The position numbers and the translations under genes were made by a program. Shown piece after piece: positions 41,801-51,164 of a stretch of DNA of 64,000 nucleotides (the stretch's first letter is position 1; the number at the start of each line of letters is the position of its first letter). The notes below the pieces were generated by a model. It was given only the letters and a program-made list of their open reading frames with translations. It was not told the DNA's origin and made no database searches. Source of the stretch: JBFMGD01 sp040751775 (lineage in GTDB: Bacteria; Bacillota; Dethiobacteria; DTU022); the NCBI GenBank assembly GCA_040751775.1, contig JBFMGD010000002.1, forward strand, positions 1 to 64,000, written 5' to 3'.

Positions 41801-42746
41801 GGCGAAGAGCTTGGGGCTTTATATCGCCTCCCCTGTTTTTGATGGAGCAACGGAGGACGATGTTTTCGCCGCGTTTAAGGAGGCGGCACTGCCGGAAACC
41901 GGTAAAACCGCTCTTTACGACGGCAGGACCGGCGAACCCTTTGACAATGAGATTACGGTCGGCTATGTTTATATGCTCAAATTGGCGCACCTGGTGGATG
42001 ACAAAATTCATGCCCGTTCCACCGGACCGTATTCCCTGGTTACCCAGCAGCCGCTGGGCGGGAAAGCCCAGTTTGGGGGGCAGCGTTTCGGGGAGATGGA
42101 GGTATGGGCTCTCGAAGCATATGGCGCGGCTTATACGCTTCAGGAAATATTGACGGTCAAATCTGATGATGTTGTCGGGCGCGTGAAGACTTATGAGGCT
42201 ATTGTCAAGGGAGAAAATATCCCTGAACCCGGGGTGCCTGAATCATTTAAAGTTCTGGTCAAAGAGCTGCAAAGCCTGTGCCTTGACGTGCGTGTCATAA
42301 GTGAAGAATCCGGTGAAGTCGAGATTCGCGAAGGTGAAGATGATGGGGATTACCGGAGCCTTGACGTTAATATGGAAGGATTCGAAAAAGGCGATGACGA
42401 GCCGGAGAAACAGATTTATCGAAAAGATTTCGCAAAGGATGTTGACGACACGTTGGATGATGAAGAGTTGGATGTGGAAACCGATGACGAAGACTCGACT
42501 GAAGAAGGCGATGAAGATAGCTTTGAGTTAGACGGGGGCGGTGGCGAAGATGCCGATTCCGAAGAATTTGACGAGGTAGAAGAGCCCGTATCCATCGGTT
42601 TGGAAAACGGCAGCTTGCAGACCGTGGAGATCGGCCAACTGGATGAAGTATCCCTGGATCAACTGGAAGAGATGGAGGAAGCCGAAGCTGATGAAGACAG
42701 CGAGGGCGATCTCCCCAAGCGGTCCCGGAAGAAAATTACGAAGTAG
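38886..42746 (+). CDS. rpoB: RNA polymerase beta subunit, with long acidic C-terminal tail
   Basis: A 1286-residue beta subunit. The core is complete, with the rifampicin-binding region ([20 protein letters not shown]) and the C-terminal [20 protein letters not shown]. After residue about 1148 comes a 138-residue tail (42330-42743) with 57 Asp/Glu residues, ending in a basic KRSRKKITK. Bacillus RpoB (about 1193 residues) has only a short acidic tail. An AGGGGAGTGATT site precedes the ATG. It is followed 45 bases later by rpoC. Confidence 0.97.
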   Translation: [1286 protein letters not shown]

Positions 42747-42791
42747 GACTATAGGTTCAGCGCTGATAATCCGGCGAAAGGAGCGATTTCT

Positions 42792-45700
42792 TTGTTGGAT
42801 GTAAATAATTTTGATGCTCTAAAAATTGGCCTCGCTTCATCGGAGCAGATTCGGGCCTGGTCACGGGGAGAAGTGAAAAAGCCGGAAACAATAAACTACC
42901 GCACGCTTAAACCGGAGCGGGAGGGTCTTTTTTGCGAAAAAATATTTGGGCCGCAAAAAGACTGGGAGTGCCATTGCGGTAAATACAAACGGGTCCGTTA
43001 TCGGGGCATTGTTTGCGACCGCTGCGGTGTGGAAGTGACCCGGGCTAAAGTGCGCCGTGAACGAATGGGACACATCGAGCTGGCCGCGCCTGTTTCGCAC
43101 ATCTGGTATTTTAAGGGTATACCGAGCCGTATGGGCTTGCTTCTGGATATGTCTCCGCGCGCTCTCGAAAAGGTGCTCTATTTCGCCGCATACGTGGTTA
43201 TCGATGCCGGAGAAACCTATTTAAGCAAAAAACAGCTGCTTACTGAACCGGAATACAGGGAATACCGTGAAAAATACGACGCTCTGTTTAAAGCGGGCAA
43301 AGGATTTAAGGCGGAAATGGGCGCTGAAGCGGTGAAAAAACTGCTGCAGGAAATTGAGCTTGAAGAGCTGGCTGTCGAACTCAGGGCGGAGTTGAAAAGT
43401 TCCAGCGGCCAGAAAAGGATTCGCGCGATCCGGCGCCTCGAAGTGGTGGAAGCTTTTCGCCAGTCGGGTAATGATCCGTCCTGGATGGTGCTGGATGTAA
43501 TTCCGGTGATTCCGCCGGACCTGCGCCCCATGGTTCAACTGGACGGAGGGCGCTTTGCTACTTCGGACTTAAATGATCTGTACCGCCGGGTGATCAACCG
43601 GAACAACCGCCTCAAAAGGCTGTTGGACTTGGGCGCGCCCGATATCATCGTCCGTAATGAGAAACGGATGCTGCAAGAGGCTGTCGACGCATTGATCGAC
43701 AACGGCCGGCGCGGCCGTCCCGTAACCGGACCGGGCAATCGCCCGTTAAAATCGTTGAGCGATATGCTTAAGGGTAAACAGGGGCGCTTCCGGCAGAACT
43801 TGCTCGGCAAACGGGTCGATTATTCAGGGCGCTCCGTGATCGTGGTTGGCCCTGAGTTAAAGCTGTATCAATGCGGTCTGCCAAAAGAGATGGCGCTGGA
43901 GCTGTTTAAGCCGTTTGTGATGAAGCGTCTGGTCAACGACGGCTTGGCGCACAATATTAAAAGTGCCAAGCGGATGGTAGAGAAAGTTCGCCCGGAGGTT
44001 TGGGACGTGTTGGAAGAGGTGATCAAAGATCATCCGGTTCTTCTCAACCGAGCCCCTACGCTCCACCGGCTTGGCATTCAGGCTTTTGAGCCGGTCCTGG
44101 TGGAAGGCCGGGCTATTCAGATTCACCCGCTTGTTTGCTCCGCCTATAATGCCGATTTTGACGGTGACCAGATGGCGGTGCATGTTCCTCTCTCCGCCGA
44201 GGCGCAGGCTGAATCTCGCTTGCTGATGCTTTCAGCCCAGAACATTTTGAACCCGAAAGACGGCCGGCCGGTGGCTACGCCGAGCCAGGACATGGTTTTA
44301 GGGTGTTATTATCTGACCCTGGAAAAAGAGGGCGCCAAGGGAGAAGGGCGTGTTTTTGTAGATCCCGAGGAAGCGGTTACCGCATATCACATGGGTTACC
44401 TCGATATTCACGCCCGTATTCTGATCAAAGCCTCCGGATTTAAGGGGCGTGATTTCGCGCGGCGTAAGAAATACCTGCTCACCACAGCGGGAAAGGTAAT
44501 CTTTAACGAGGTCTTTCCAAACGATTTCCCCTATACTAATAATGCTGATTTTGAAGAGCAGCTGGCGGAAAGCAACTTTATTCCGCTAAAGGGACTTGAC
44601 CCGAAAAAAGTACTGCAGGAGGTGCCGCGCAACCGTCCGACCAAAAAAGATTTCCTCGCTGAATTGATCGCTCGCTGTTACCGCCGCTACGGCAGTACCC
44701 GTACCGCTGAAATTCTCGATCAGATCAAAAAGCTGGGCTTTCATTACGCCACCAAGGCCGGCGTTACCGTGGGAGTCATCGACATCGTGGTTCCGCCCGA
44801 AAAGAAGGAGATCTTAAAAAAGGCGGAAGAGAAGGTTGAAGCAATTGAAACGCAGTTCAGGCGCGGCCTGATTACGGAGAAAGAGCGTTACGACCGGGTG
44901 ATTGAACTCTGGAGTAACGCCAAGGATGAAGTAACCAAGGCGCTGATGGGCGGCTTGGATGAACTGAACCCGATTTTCATGATGGCTCACTCGGGCGCCC
45001 GTGGTAACGAGTCCCAAATTACCCAGCTTGCCGGGATGCGCGGTCTGATGGCCGACCCGACAGGGCGAATTATCGACTTGCCGATTAAAGCGAACTTCCG
45101 GGAAGGGTTGACCGTGCTCGAATACTTCATCTCCACGCACGGCGCGCGTAAAGGATTGGCGGATACCGCTTTGAAAACTGCCGACTCGGGTTATCTCACT
45201 CGCCGCTTGGTCGATGTGGTGCAAGATGTGATTGTCCGGGAGGAAGACTGCGGTACCGGTCAGAGTATCGGGTTAAGTGAACACCTCGAAAACGACAACA
45301 GCCTGGAGGAAGCGGCTGACCGGATCATCGGTCGCTTCGCCCTGGATCCGGTTTACCATCCGGAAACGGGTGAAATCCTGGTCGACGCTGACCAGATTAT
45401 CGACGAAGACACCGCCGCACGGATCGTCAAGCTGGGCATTACGGAAGTGCGCTTCCGTTCGGTATTTACCTGTAAAACCAGGCATGGTGTTTGCGTTAAA
45501 TGCTATGGCCGGAACCTGGCTACAGGCAAGATCGTCGACGTCGGCGAATCGGTCGGTATTATCGCCGCTCAATCGATCGGTGAACCGGGGACCCAGTTAA
45601 CCATGCGTACCTTTCATACCGGAGGTGTGGCCGGTGACGATATCACCCAGGGATTACCGAGGGTGGAAGAACTTTTTGAAGCCCGCAAACCCAAGGGCCA

Positions 45701-46469
45701 GTCCTTGATTACAGAAATCTCCGGTGTGATTGAGATCATGGAGACCCGCTACAAGCGTGAAATAAAAGTTGAATCTGAACACGGCGAAGTACGGGTTTAT
45801 CCAATCCCTTATGGAGCGCGGATCAAAGTGAATGACGGCCAGTCGATCAGTGCCGGGGATGAGCTGACTGAAGGCTCGATTAACCCGCATGAACTGTTGA
45901 AAGTAAAAGGCGTGCGCGGTGTGCAGCTCTATCTGCTCCAGGAAGTGCAGTGGGTTTACCGGATGCAAGGCGTCGATATCAACGATAAGCATATCGAAAT
46001 CATTATCCGCCAGATGTTGAAAAAAGTGAAAGTTGAAGAGCCGGGGGATACAGACCTGCTTCCGGGCGGCGTGATCGACAATCACCTTTTTGAAGAGCTT
46101 AACGCACAGGTGACCGCCGAAGGAGGCCGGCCGGCCTTGGCCCGCCCCTTGTTGTTGGGTATTACCAAGGCTTCTCTGGCCACGGATTCTTTCCTTTCCG
46201 CTGCTTCATTCCAGGAAACCACGCGCGTTTTAACTGAAGCGTCGATCAAAGGCAAGCAAGATATGCTGTTGGGGTTAAAAGAAAATGTGATCATCGGCAA
46301 GCTGATACCGGCCGGTACCGGGATGACCCGTTACCGCAACATCAAGGTTTTCACCAAGAGTGAAGAACTCCCTGATCTGCCGGAGACGGCCGTGTTAGCT
46401 GAATCGGCCGAGTCAGACCCGGATATGGTTACAGTGGATGAAGGAATGAAGACGATTGTGGAAAGCTAA
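42792..46469 (+). CDS. rpoC: RNA polymerase beta' subunit
   Basis: A 1225-residue catalytic subunit. The zipper/zinc site CHCGKYKRVRYRG with CDRCG lies at about 57-78, the catalytic NADFDGDQM near 455-463 is intact, and a second zinc site CKTRHGVCVKCYG is present. No large lineage-specific insert is seen, as usual for Clostridia. The TTG at 42792 gives LDVNNF, the normal family start, after AAAGGAG. It ends with an acidic stretch. Confidence 0.97.
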   Translation: MLDVNNFDALKIGLASSEQIRAWSRGEVKKPETINYRTLKPEREGLFCEKIFGPQKDWECHCGKYKRVRYRGIVCDRCGVEVTRAKVRRERMGHIELAAPVSHIWYFKGIPSRMGLLLDMSPRALEKVLYFAAYVVIDAGETYLSKKQLLTEPEYREYREKYDALFKAGKGFKAEMGAEAVKKLLQEIELEELAVELRAELKSSSGQKRIRAIRRLEVVEAFRQSGNDPSWMVLDVIPVIPPDLRPMVQLDGGRFATSDLNDLYRRVINRNNRLKRLLDLGAPDIIVRNEKRMLQEAVDALIDNGRRGRPVTGPGNRPLKSLSDMLKGKQGRFRQNLLGKRVDYSGRSVIVVGPELKLYQCGLPKEMALELFKPFVMKRLVNDGLAHNIKSAKRMVEKVRPEVWDVLEEVIKDHPVLLNRAPTLHRLGIQAFEPVLVEGRAIQIHPLVCSAYNADFDGDQMAVHVPLSAEAQAESRLLMLSAQNILNPKDGRPVATPSQDMVLGCYYLTLEKEGAKGEGRVFVDPEEAVTAYHMGYLDIHARILIKASGFKGRDFARRKKYLLTTAGKVIFNEVFPNDFPYTNNADFEEQLAESNFIPLKGLDPKKVLQEVPRNRPTKKDFLAELIARCYRRYGSTRTAEILDQIKKLGFHYATKAGVTVGVIDIVVPPEKKEILKKAEEKVEAIETQFRRGLITEKERYDRVIELWSNAKDEVTKALMGGLDELNPIFMMAHSGARGNESQITQLAGMRGLMADPTGRIIDLPIKANFREGLTVLEYFISTHGARKGLADTALKTADSGYLTRRLVDVVQDVIVREEDCGTGQSIGLSEHLENDNSLEEAADRIIGRFALDPVYHPETGEILVDADQIIDEDTAARIVKLGITEVRFRSVFTCKTRHGVCVKCYGRNLATGKIVDVGESVGIIAAQSIGEPGTQLTMRTFHTGGVAGDDITQGLPRVEELFEARKPKGQSLITEISGVIEIMETRYKREIKVESEHGEVRVYPIPYGARIKVNDGQSISAGDELTEGSINPHELLKVKGVRGVQLYLLQEVQWVYRMQGVDINDKHIEIIIRQMLKKVKVEEPGDTDLLPGGVIDNHLFEELNAQVTAEGGRPALARPLLLGITKASLATDSFLSAASFQETTRVLTEASIKGKQDMLLGLKENVIIGKLIPAGTGMTRYRNIKVFTKSEELPDLPETAVLAESAESDPDMVTVDEGMKTIVES

Positions 46470-46506
46470 TCAAAACTGCACTGAAGATAGATAGATTAAA
46501 ATTAAA

Positions 46507-46535
46507 TTGACAATCAGAAAAGCCGGTGGTAAAAT
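46507..46535 (+). promoter_or_regulatory. Promoter of the L7Ae-rpsL-rpsG-fusA-tuf operon
   Basis: TTGACA (46507-46512) and TAAAAT (46530-46535) are 17 bases apart. It lies 64 bases before the preferred GTG start of the L7Ae-family gene. Confidence 0.75.
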
Positions 46536-46598
46536 CATGTAGTGCGCCTGGAAGGCCTGGAGATAGTGGTCGGACGGGCAGGAAAGGTGACCGGTTCT

Positions 46599-46847
46599 GT
46601 GTTGGAACAGCTAAAGGACGCCCGCCAAAAGGTGGTCGGGACGAAACAAACTTTGAAGGCCCTGGAAAAGGGCGAAGCCTTGGCCGTGTTTATAGCCGGT
46701 GATGCAGATCCAAAAGTGAGCGGCCCGGTGATTGCTCTCTGTGAAACCAGGGGAGTTGCTCTGCACTATGTTGACAGTATGTTGGAATTGGGTAAATTAT
46801 GTGGGATTAAGGTAAAGGCAGCGACCGCTGCCATCCTGGAACTATAA
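46599..46847 (+). CDS. rplGB: L7Ae-family RNA-binding protein (YbxF type)
   Basis: An 82-residue K-turn-binding protein. The core GTKQTLKALEKGEA and the CGIKVKAATAAILE end are typical. The GTG at 46599 is chosen: AGGTGA lies eight bases before it, the length is the same as Bacillus YbxF (about 82), and the longer start at 46542 would begin almost at the transcription start. It stands between rpoC and rpsL, the usual place in Firmicutes. Confidence 0.85.
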   Translation: MLEQLKDARQKVVGTKQTLKALEKGEALAVFIAGDADPKVSGPVIALCETRGVALHYVDSMLELGKLCGIKVKAATAAILEL

Positions 46848-46860
46848 AGGAGGTGGGCTG

Positions 46861-47238
46861 GTGCCGACATTGAACCAGCTGGTCCGCAAAGGCCGTGAAA
46901 AGCAGTCCAAAAAGTCTACCGCTCCCGCATTGCAGAGCTCGCCACAAAAAAGAGGCGTTTGTACCCGGGTTTCAACGACGACGCCAAAGAAGCCGAACTC
47001 GGCTTTGCGTAAAATTGCCAGAGTTCGCCTGACCAACGGTATTGAGGTTACGGCATACATCCCCGGCATTGGACATAACCTGCAGGAGCACTCCGTGGTC
47101 CTGGTCAGGGGAGGTCGTGTCAAGGATTTACCGGGTGTGCGCTATCACTTGGTGCGGGGTACGCTGGATGCCGCGGGAGTGGATAAACGGGCTCAGGGCC
47201 GTTCCAAGTATGGAACAAAGAAACCAAAAAAAAGCTAG
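46861..47238 (+). CDS. rpsL: 30S ribosomal protein S12
   Basis: A 125-residue protein of the decoding centre. K43 (TPKKPNS) and K88 (GGRVKDLPG), positions altered in streptomycin resistance, are both wild-type lysines, and D89 is the usual modification site. The GTG start follows AAAGGAGGTGG. It opens the str operon proper with rpsG, fusA and tuf2. The preceding L7Ae-family gene ends 13 bases upstream. Confidence 0.97.
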   Translation: MPTLNQLVRKGREKQSKKSTAPALQSSPQKRGVCTRVSTTTPKKPNSALRKIARVRLTNGIEVTAYIPGIGHNLQEHSVVLVRGGRVKDLPGVRYHLVRGTLDAAGVDKRAQGRSKYGTKKPKKS

Positions 47239-47268
47239 TTAAAGGGATTTAAGGAGTGATTAAAGAGG

Positions 47269-47739
47269 ATGCCAAGAAAAGGTCCTGTAGCCAAACGGGA
47301 TATACTGCCGGATCCGGTTTATAGAAATAAAGTAATGGCCAAGTTCATGAATAAATTGATGTACGACGGCAAAAAAGGGGTCGCCCAGCGGATTATGTAC
47401 GATGCCCTGGAGATCATCCGGCAAAAAACCGGCAAGGATCCGCAAGAGGTTTTTGAAACTGCGATGCGAAACGTTTCACCGGTATTGGAAGTGAAGCCGC
47501 GCCGGGTCGGGGGCGCCACATACCAGGTGCCGGTGGAAGTGGGCACCCATCGCAAAAATATCCTTGCGATCCGCTGGTTGCTTAATTATTCGCGGAACCG
47601 CGGGGAAAAGACCATGGCCCAGAGACTGGCCGGCGAAATCATGGATGCCGCCAACAGCACGGGTGGAGCAATCAAGAAAAAAGAAGACACCCATAAAATG
47701 GCTGAGTCCAACAGGGCTTTCGCCCACTATCGCTGGTAG
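47269..47739 (+). CDS. rpsG: 30S ribosomal protein S7
   Basis: A 156-residue head protein that contacts tRNA in the E site. The signature VAKRDILPDPVYRNKVMAKF near the N terminus and RWLLNYSRNRGEKTMAQRLA in the middle are complete. An AAGGAGTGATT site precedes the ATG. The 105-base spacer to fusA is filled by imperfect repeat sequence. Length is the same as in related bacteria. Confidence 0.97.
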   Translation: MPRKGPVAKRDILPDPVYRNKVMAKFMNKLMYDGKKGVAQRIMYDALEIIRQKTGKDPQEVFETAMRNVSPVLEVKPRRVGGATYQVPVEVGTHRKNILAIRWLLNYSRNRGEKTMAQRLAGEIMDAANSTGGAIKKKEDTHKMAESNRAFAHYRW

Positions 47740-47826
47740 GCAAGAGGCAGGAAGCTGCAAGATAGAAGTAAGAAAAACAAAATAGGTTTTTATGTTTCTC
47801 TTGCCTCCAGTATCTTGTATCTTGTA
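47739..47826. repeat. Repeat-like spacer between rpsG and fusA
   Basis: GGCAAGAG (47739-47746) is repeated inverted as CTCTTGCC (47798-47805), and CAAGATA (47758-47764) faces two TATCTTG copies near 47811-47824. It has the same purine-rich word style as the spacers at 8640 and 54058. Confidence 0.55.
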
Positions 47827-47844
47827 ACGAAAGGAGGGAAAAAG

Positions 47845-49941
47845 ATGAGTCAGCAGGAAAATATGAGCCAGCATTTACCGCTAGATAAGGTTCGGAATAT
47901 CGGCATAGCCGCTCATATCGATGCCGGGAAAACCACCACCACGGAGCGAATTCTTTTCTATACTGGAAAACTGCACAAACTGGGTGAGGTTCATGAAGGT
48001 ACCGCCGTGATGGATTGGATGGCCCAGGAGCAGGAGCGCGGTATTACCATTACCTCGGCGGCTACCACCTGCTTATGGCATGACTGCCGGATTAACATTA
48101 TCGACACGCCAGGGCACGTGGACTTTACCGTTGAAGTAGAAAGGTCGATGCGTGTGCTGGATGGTGTGATCGCTATTTTTTGCGCCAAAGGCGGGGTGGA
48201 GCCTCAATCCGAAACCGTTTGGCGCCAGGCCGACCGTTACCACGTGCCCCGCATCGCTTACGTGAACAAGATGGATATTGTCGGGGCCGACTTCTTCAGT
48301 GTGATTCGCCAACTACAGGATAAACTGCATGCCCGGGCGCTGCCGCTGCAGATCCCAATCGGCACGGAGAGTAATTTTACCGGTGTGGTCGACCTGATCG
48401 AGGGTAAAGCCTATATTTACCAGAGTGGATTGGGAACCAGCAGTATCGAAACCGAAATCCCCGAAGCCTTGCGTGAGAAGGCCGCCGATTATCGTGAACG
48501 GATTTTGGAAACCGCGGCCGAGCATGACGACGCACTTATGGAAAAATATTTTAACGGCCAGGAAATTAGTCCCGATGAATGCCGGCGGGCCTTGCGTATA
48601 GCTACCATTCACCATGGACTGGTGCCGGTGTTATGCGGTTCTTCATATAAGAATAAGGGCGTGCAACCGCTGCTGGATGCTGTTGTTCATTATCTTCCCT
48701 CCCCCACCGATGTCGGTGCGGTTAAGGGATACAGCTTGCATACGGGTAAGGAAGATTTTCGACTTCCCTCCGACGATGCTCCGTTCGCCGCCCTGGTTTT
48801 TAAAATCATGGTGGATCCTTTTGTGGGCAAGCTTGCATTTGCCCGGGTTTATTCGGGACAACTGAAAAGCGGTTCGGTGGTCATGAATGCGGCTCGCCAG
48901 AAGAAACAGCGGATCGGCCGTTTCCTGAGGATGCATGCCAATTTCCGCGAAGATGTTAAGGAAGCATCCACCGGCGATATCCTGGCGCTGGTCGGCCCCA
49001 AAGAGATCAGCACCGGTGACACTCTCTGCGAACTGAGCAACCCGATTATCCTTGAATCGATCCAGTTCCCCGAACCGGTTATATCTGTAGCAATCGAACC
49101 GAAAACGAAGGCAGACCAGGATAAGATGGGCGTTTCTCTACAGCATCTGTCGGAAGAAGATCCTACTTTTCATACCTACACCGATCAGGAGACCGGGCAG
49201 ACCATTATCTCCGGTATGGGTGAACTGCACCTGGAGATTATCGTCGATCGCTTGTTACGCGAGTTTAAGGTTCAGGCCAACGTTGGGAAACCGCAGGTTG
49301 CTTATAAAGAAACGATTCAATCTGAAGTACGGGTGGAAGGTAAATTTATTCGTCAATCCGGTGGGCGTGGTCAATACGGCCATGTCTGGCTTGAGATTTC
49401 GCCGACGGAACCGGGCCAGGGGTTTGTTTTTAACAATGCGATCGTCGGCGGCGCTGTCCCCAAGGAATATATCCCGGCTGTGGAAAGCGGCGTCAAAGAG
49501 GCCATGTTTAACGGCGTTCTGGCCGGTTACCCGGTGGTGGACGTTCAGGTAAAATTGGTGGACGGCACTTATCATGAAGTCGATTCCTCAGAACTGGCTT
49601 TTCGTATTGCCGCCTCCCAGGCTCTTAAAAATGGCCTGTCCAAGGCTAAACCGCTTCTCCTGGAACCGGTGATGAAGGTAGAGATTACCGTCCCTGAAGA
49701 GTACCTGGGTGATGTGATCGGCGATTTTACCGGCCGGCGGGGCCGTATTCTGGGCACCGAAATTAAATCAGGGGTCCAGGTTATCCGCGGTTCCGCCCCT
49801 CTGTCCGACATGTTCGGTTATGCTACGGAGCTGCGCTCCCGTACCCAGGGTCGAGGGGTTTATAATATGGAGTTTTACCGTTATGAAGAAGTACCCCAGG
49901 GCATTGCCCAAAAAATAATCACTCAGAGTGTGGCGTATTAA
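47845..49941 (+). CDS. fusA: Elongation factor G
   Basis: A 698-residue translocase GTPase. The G motifs AHIDAGKTTTTERI (near 22-35), DTPGHVDFT and NKMD are intact, and domains II-V are complete with GRGQYGHVWLEI and EITVPEEYLGDVIGDFTGRR. The ATG at 47845 follows AAAGGAGGG at normal spacing; an earlier in-frame start at 47815 would lie in the repeat. It sits 20 bases before tuf2, the usual str order. Confidence 0.97.
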   Translation: MSQQENMSQHLPLDKVRNIGIAAHIDAGKTTTTERILFYTGKLHKLGEVHEGTAVMDWMAQEQERGITITSAATTCLWHDCRINIIDTPGHVDFTVEVERSMRVLDGVIAIFCAKGGVEPQSETVWRQADRYHVPRIAYVNKMDIVGADFFSVIRQLQDKLHARALPLQIPIGTESNFTGVVDLIEGKAYIYQSGLGTSSIETEIPEALREKAADYRERILETAAEHDDALMEKYFNGQEISPDECRRALRIATIHHGLVPVLCGSSYKNKGVQPLLDAVVHYLPSPTDVGAVKGYSLHTGKEDFRLPSDDAPFAALVFKIMVDPFVGKLAFARVYSGQLKSGSVVMNAARQKKQRIGRFLRMHANFREDVKEASTGDILALVGPKEISTGDTLCELSNPIILESIQFPEPVISVAIEPKTKADQDKMGVSLQHLSEEDPTFHTYTDQETGQTIISGMGELHLEIIVDRLLREFKVQANVGKPQVAYKETIQSEVRVEGKFIRQSGGRGQYGHVWLEISPTEPGQGFVFNNAIVGGAVPKEYIPAVESGVKEAMFNGVLAGYPVVDVQVKLVDGTYHEVDSSELAFRIAASQALKNGLSKAKPLLLEPVMKVEITVPEEYLGDVIGDFTGRRGRILGTEIKSGVQVIRGSAPLSDMFGYATELRSRTQGRGVYNMEFYRYEEVPQGIAQKIITQSVAY

Positions 49942-49961
49942 ATCAGGAGGTGTTATGCGAA

Positions 49962-51164
49962 GTGGCGAAGAAGAAATTTGAGCGGACGAAGCCTCACGTT
50001 AACGTGGGGACCATTGGTCATGTGGACCACGGCAAGACGACGCTGACGGCGGCGATCACGTATTGTTTATCGAGTGCGGGTTTTGCTCAGAAGACATCAT
50101 TTGACGAGATTGACAAAGCGCCGGAAGAGCGGGAGCGCGGGATCACCATTGCGACGGCGCACGTGGAGTATGAGACGGAGAACCGGCACTACGCGCATGT
50201 AGACTGCCCGGGTCATGCCGACTACGTCAAGAACATGATTACCGGCGCGGCTCAGATGGACGGGGCGGTGTTGGTGGTATCGGCGGCTGACGGGCCGATG
50301 CCGCAGACGCGGGAGCATATTGTGCTGGCTCGCCAGGTAGGTGTGCCCTACATTGTAGTATTCTTAAACAAAGCGGATATGGTTGACGATGAAGAGCTAT
50401 TGGAACTGGTTGAAATGGAAGTGCGCGATCTCTTATCGGAATATGAATTCCCCGGGGATGACACCCCGGTTGTGACCGGTTCGGCCTTGAAAGCGCTTGA
50501 ATGCGGTTGCGGCTCCCGGGAATGCGCAGCCTGCAGCAAGATCTGGGAGTTAATGGACGCGATTGACAGCTACATTCCGCTGCCGGAGCGTGAGAAAGAC
50601 AAACCGTTCTTGATGCCGATTGAAGACGTATTCTCAATTACCGGCCGGGGCACCGTTGTAACGGGCCGTGTTGAGCGGGGCACGATCAAGGTTAGCGATG
50701 AAGTTGAGATTGTTGGTTTCCAGGAGCGGTCGCGTAAAGTGGTGGCCACGGGAGTGGAAATGTTCCGGAAACTCTTGGACCAGGCGGAAGCCGGGGATAA
50801 CATTGGGGTATTGCTGCGTGGTGTGGATCGGGATTCGGTTGAGCGGGGCCAGGTGCTGGCGAAGCCGGGTTCGATCAACCCGCATACGCGGTTTACAGCC
50901 AAAGTGTATGTTTTAAAGAAAGAAGAAGGCGGGCGGCACACGCCGTTTTTCCAGGGCTACCGGCCGCAGTTCTACTTCCGCACTACTGACGTAACCGGCA
51001 GGATGGAGCTGCCCGAGGGTGTGGAGATGGTGATGCCGGGTGATAATATCAATATGGAAATTGAGTTGATTACACCGATCGCCACTGAAGAGGGCTTGCG
51101 CTTCGCGATCCGTGAAGGCGGCCGCACCGTCGGCGCCGGCGTCGTCACCGGGGTGGTCAAGTAA
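49962..51164 (+). CDS. tuf: Elongation factor Tu (copy 2)
   Basis: A 400-residue GTPase identical in translation to copy 1 at 33759. The same GTG start after GGAGGTG is used. The region of sameness starts in the ribosome binding site (49946) and ends three bases after the stop (51167); flanks then differ completely. This is the pattern of gene conversion between two tuf loci. It is the classical str-operon copy, after fusA. The cysteine group C181, C183, C188 and C191 is present here too. Confidence 0.97.
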   Translation: MAKKKFERTKPHVNVGTIGHVDHGKTTLTAAITYCLSSAGFAQKTSFDEIDKAPEERERGITIATAHVEYETENRHYAHVDCPGHADYVKNMITGAAQMDGAVLVVSAADGPMPQTREHIVLARQVGVPYIVVFLNKADMVDDEELLELVEMEVRDLLSEYEFPGDDTPVVTGSALKALECGCGSRECAACSKIWELMDAIDSYIPLPEREKDKPFLMPIEDVFSITGRGTVVTGRVERGTIKVSDEVEIVGFQERSRKVVATGVEMFRKLLDQAEAGDNIGVLLRGVDRDSVERGQVLAKPGSINPHTRFTAKVYVLKKEEGGRHTPFFQGYRPQFYFRTTDVTGRMELPEGVEMVMPGDNINMEIELITPIATEEGLRFAIREGGRTVGAGVVTGVVK

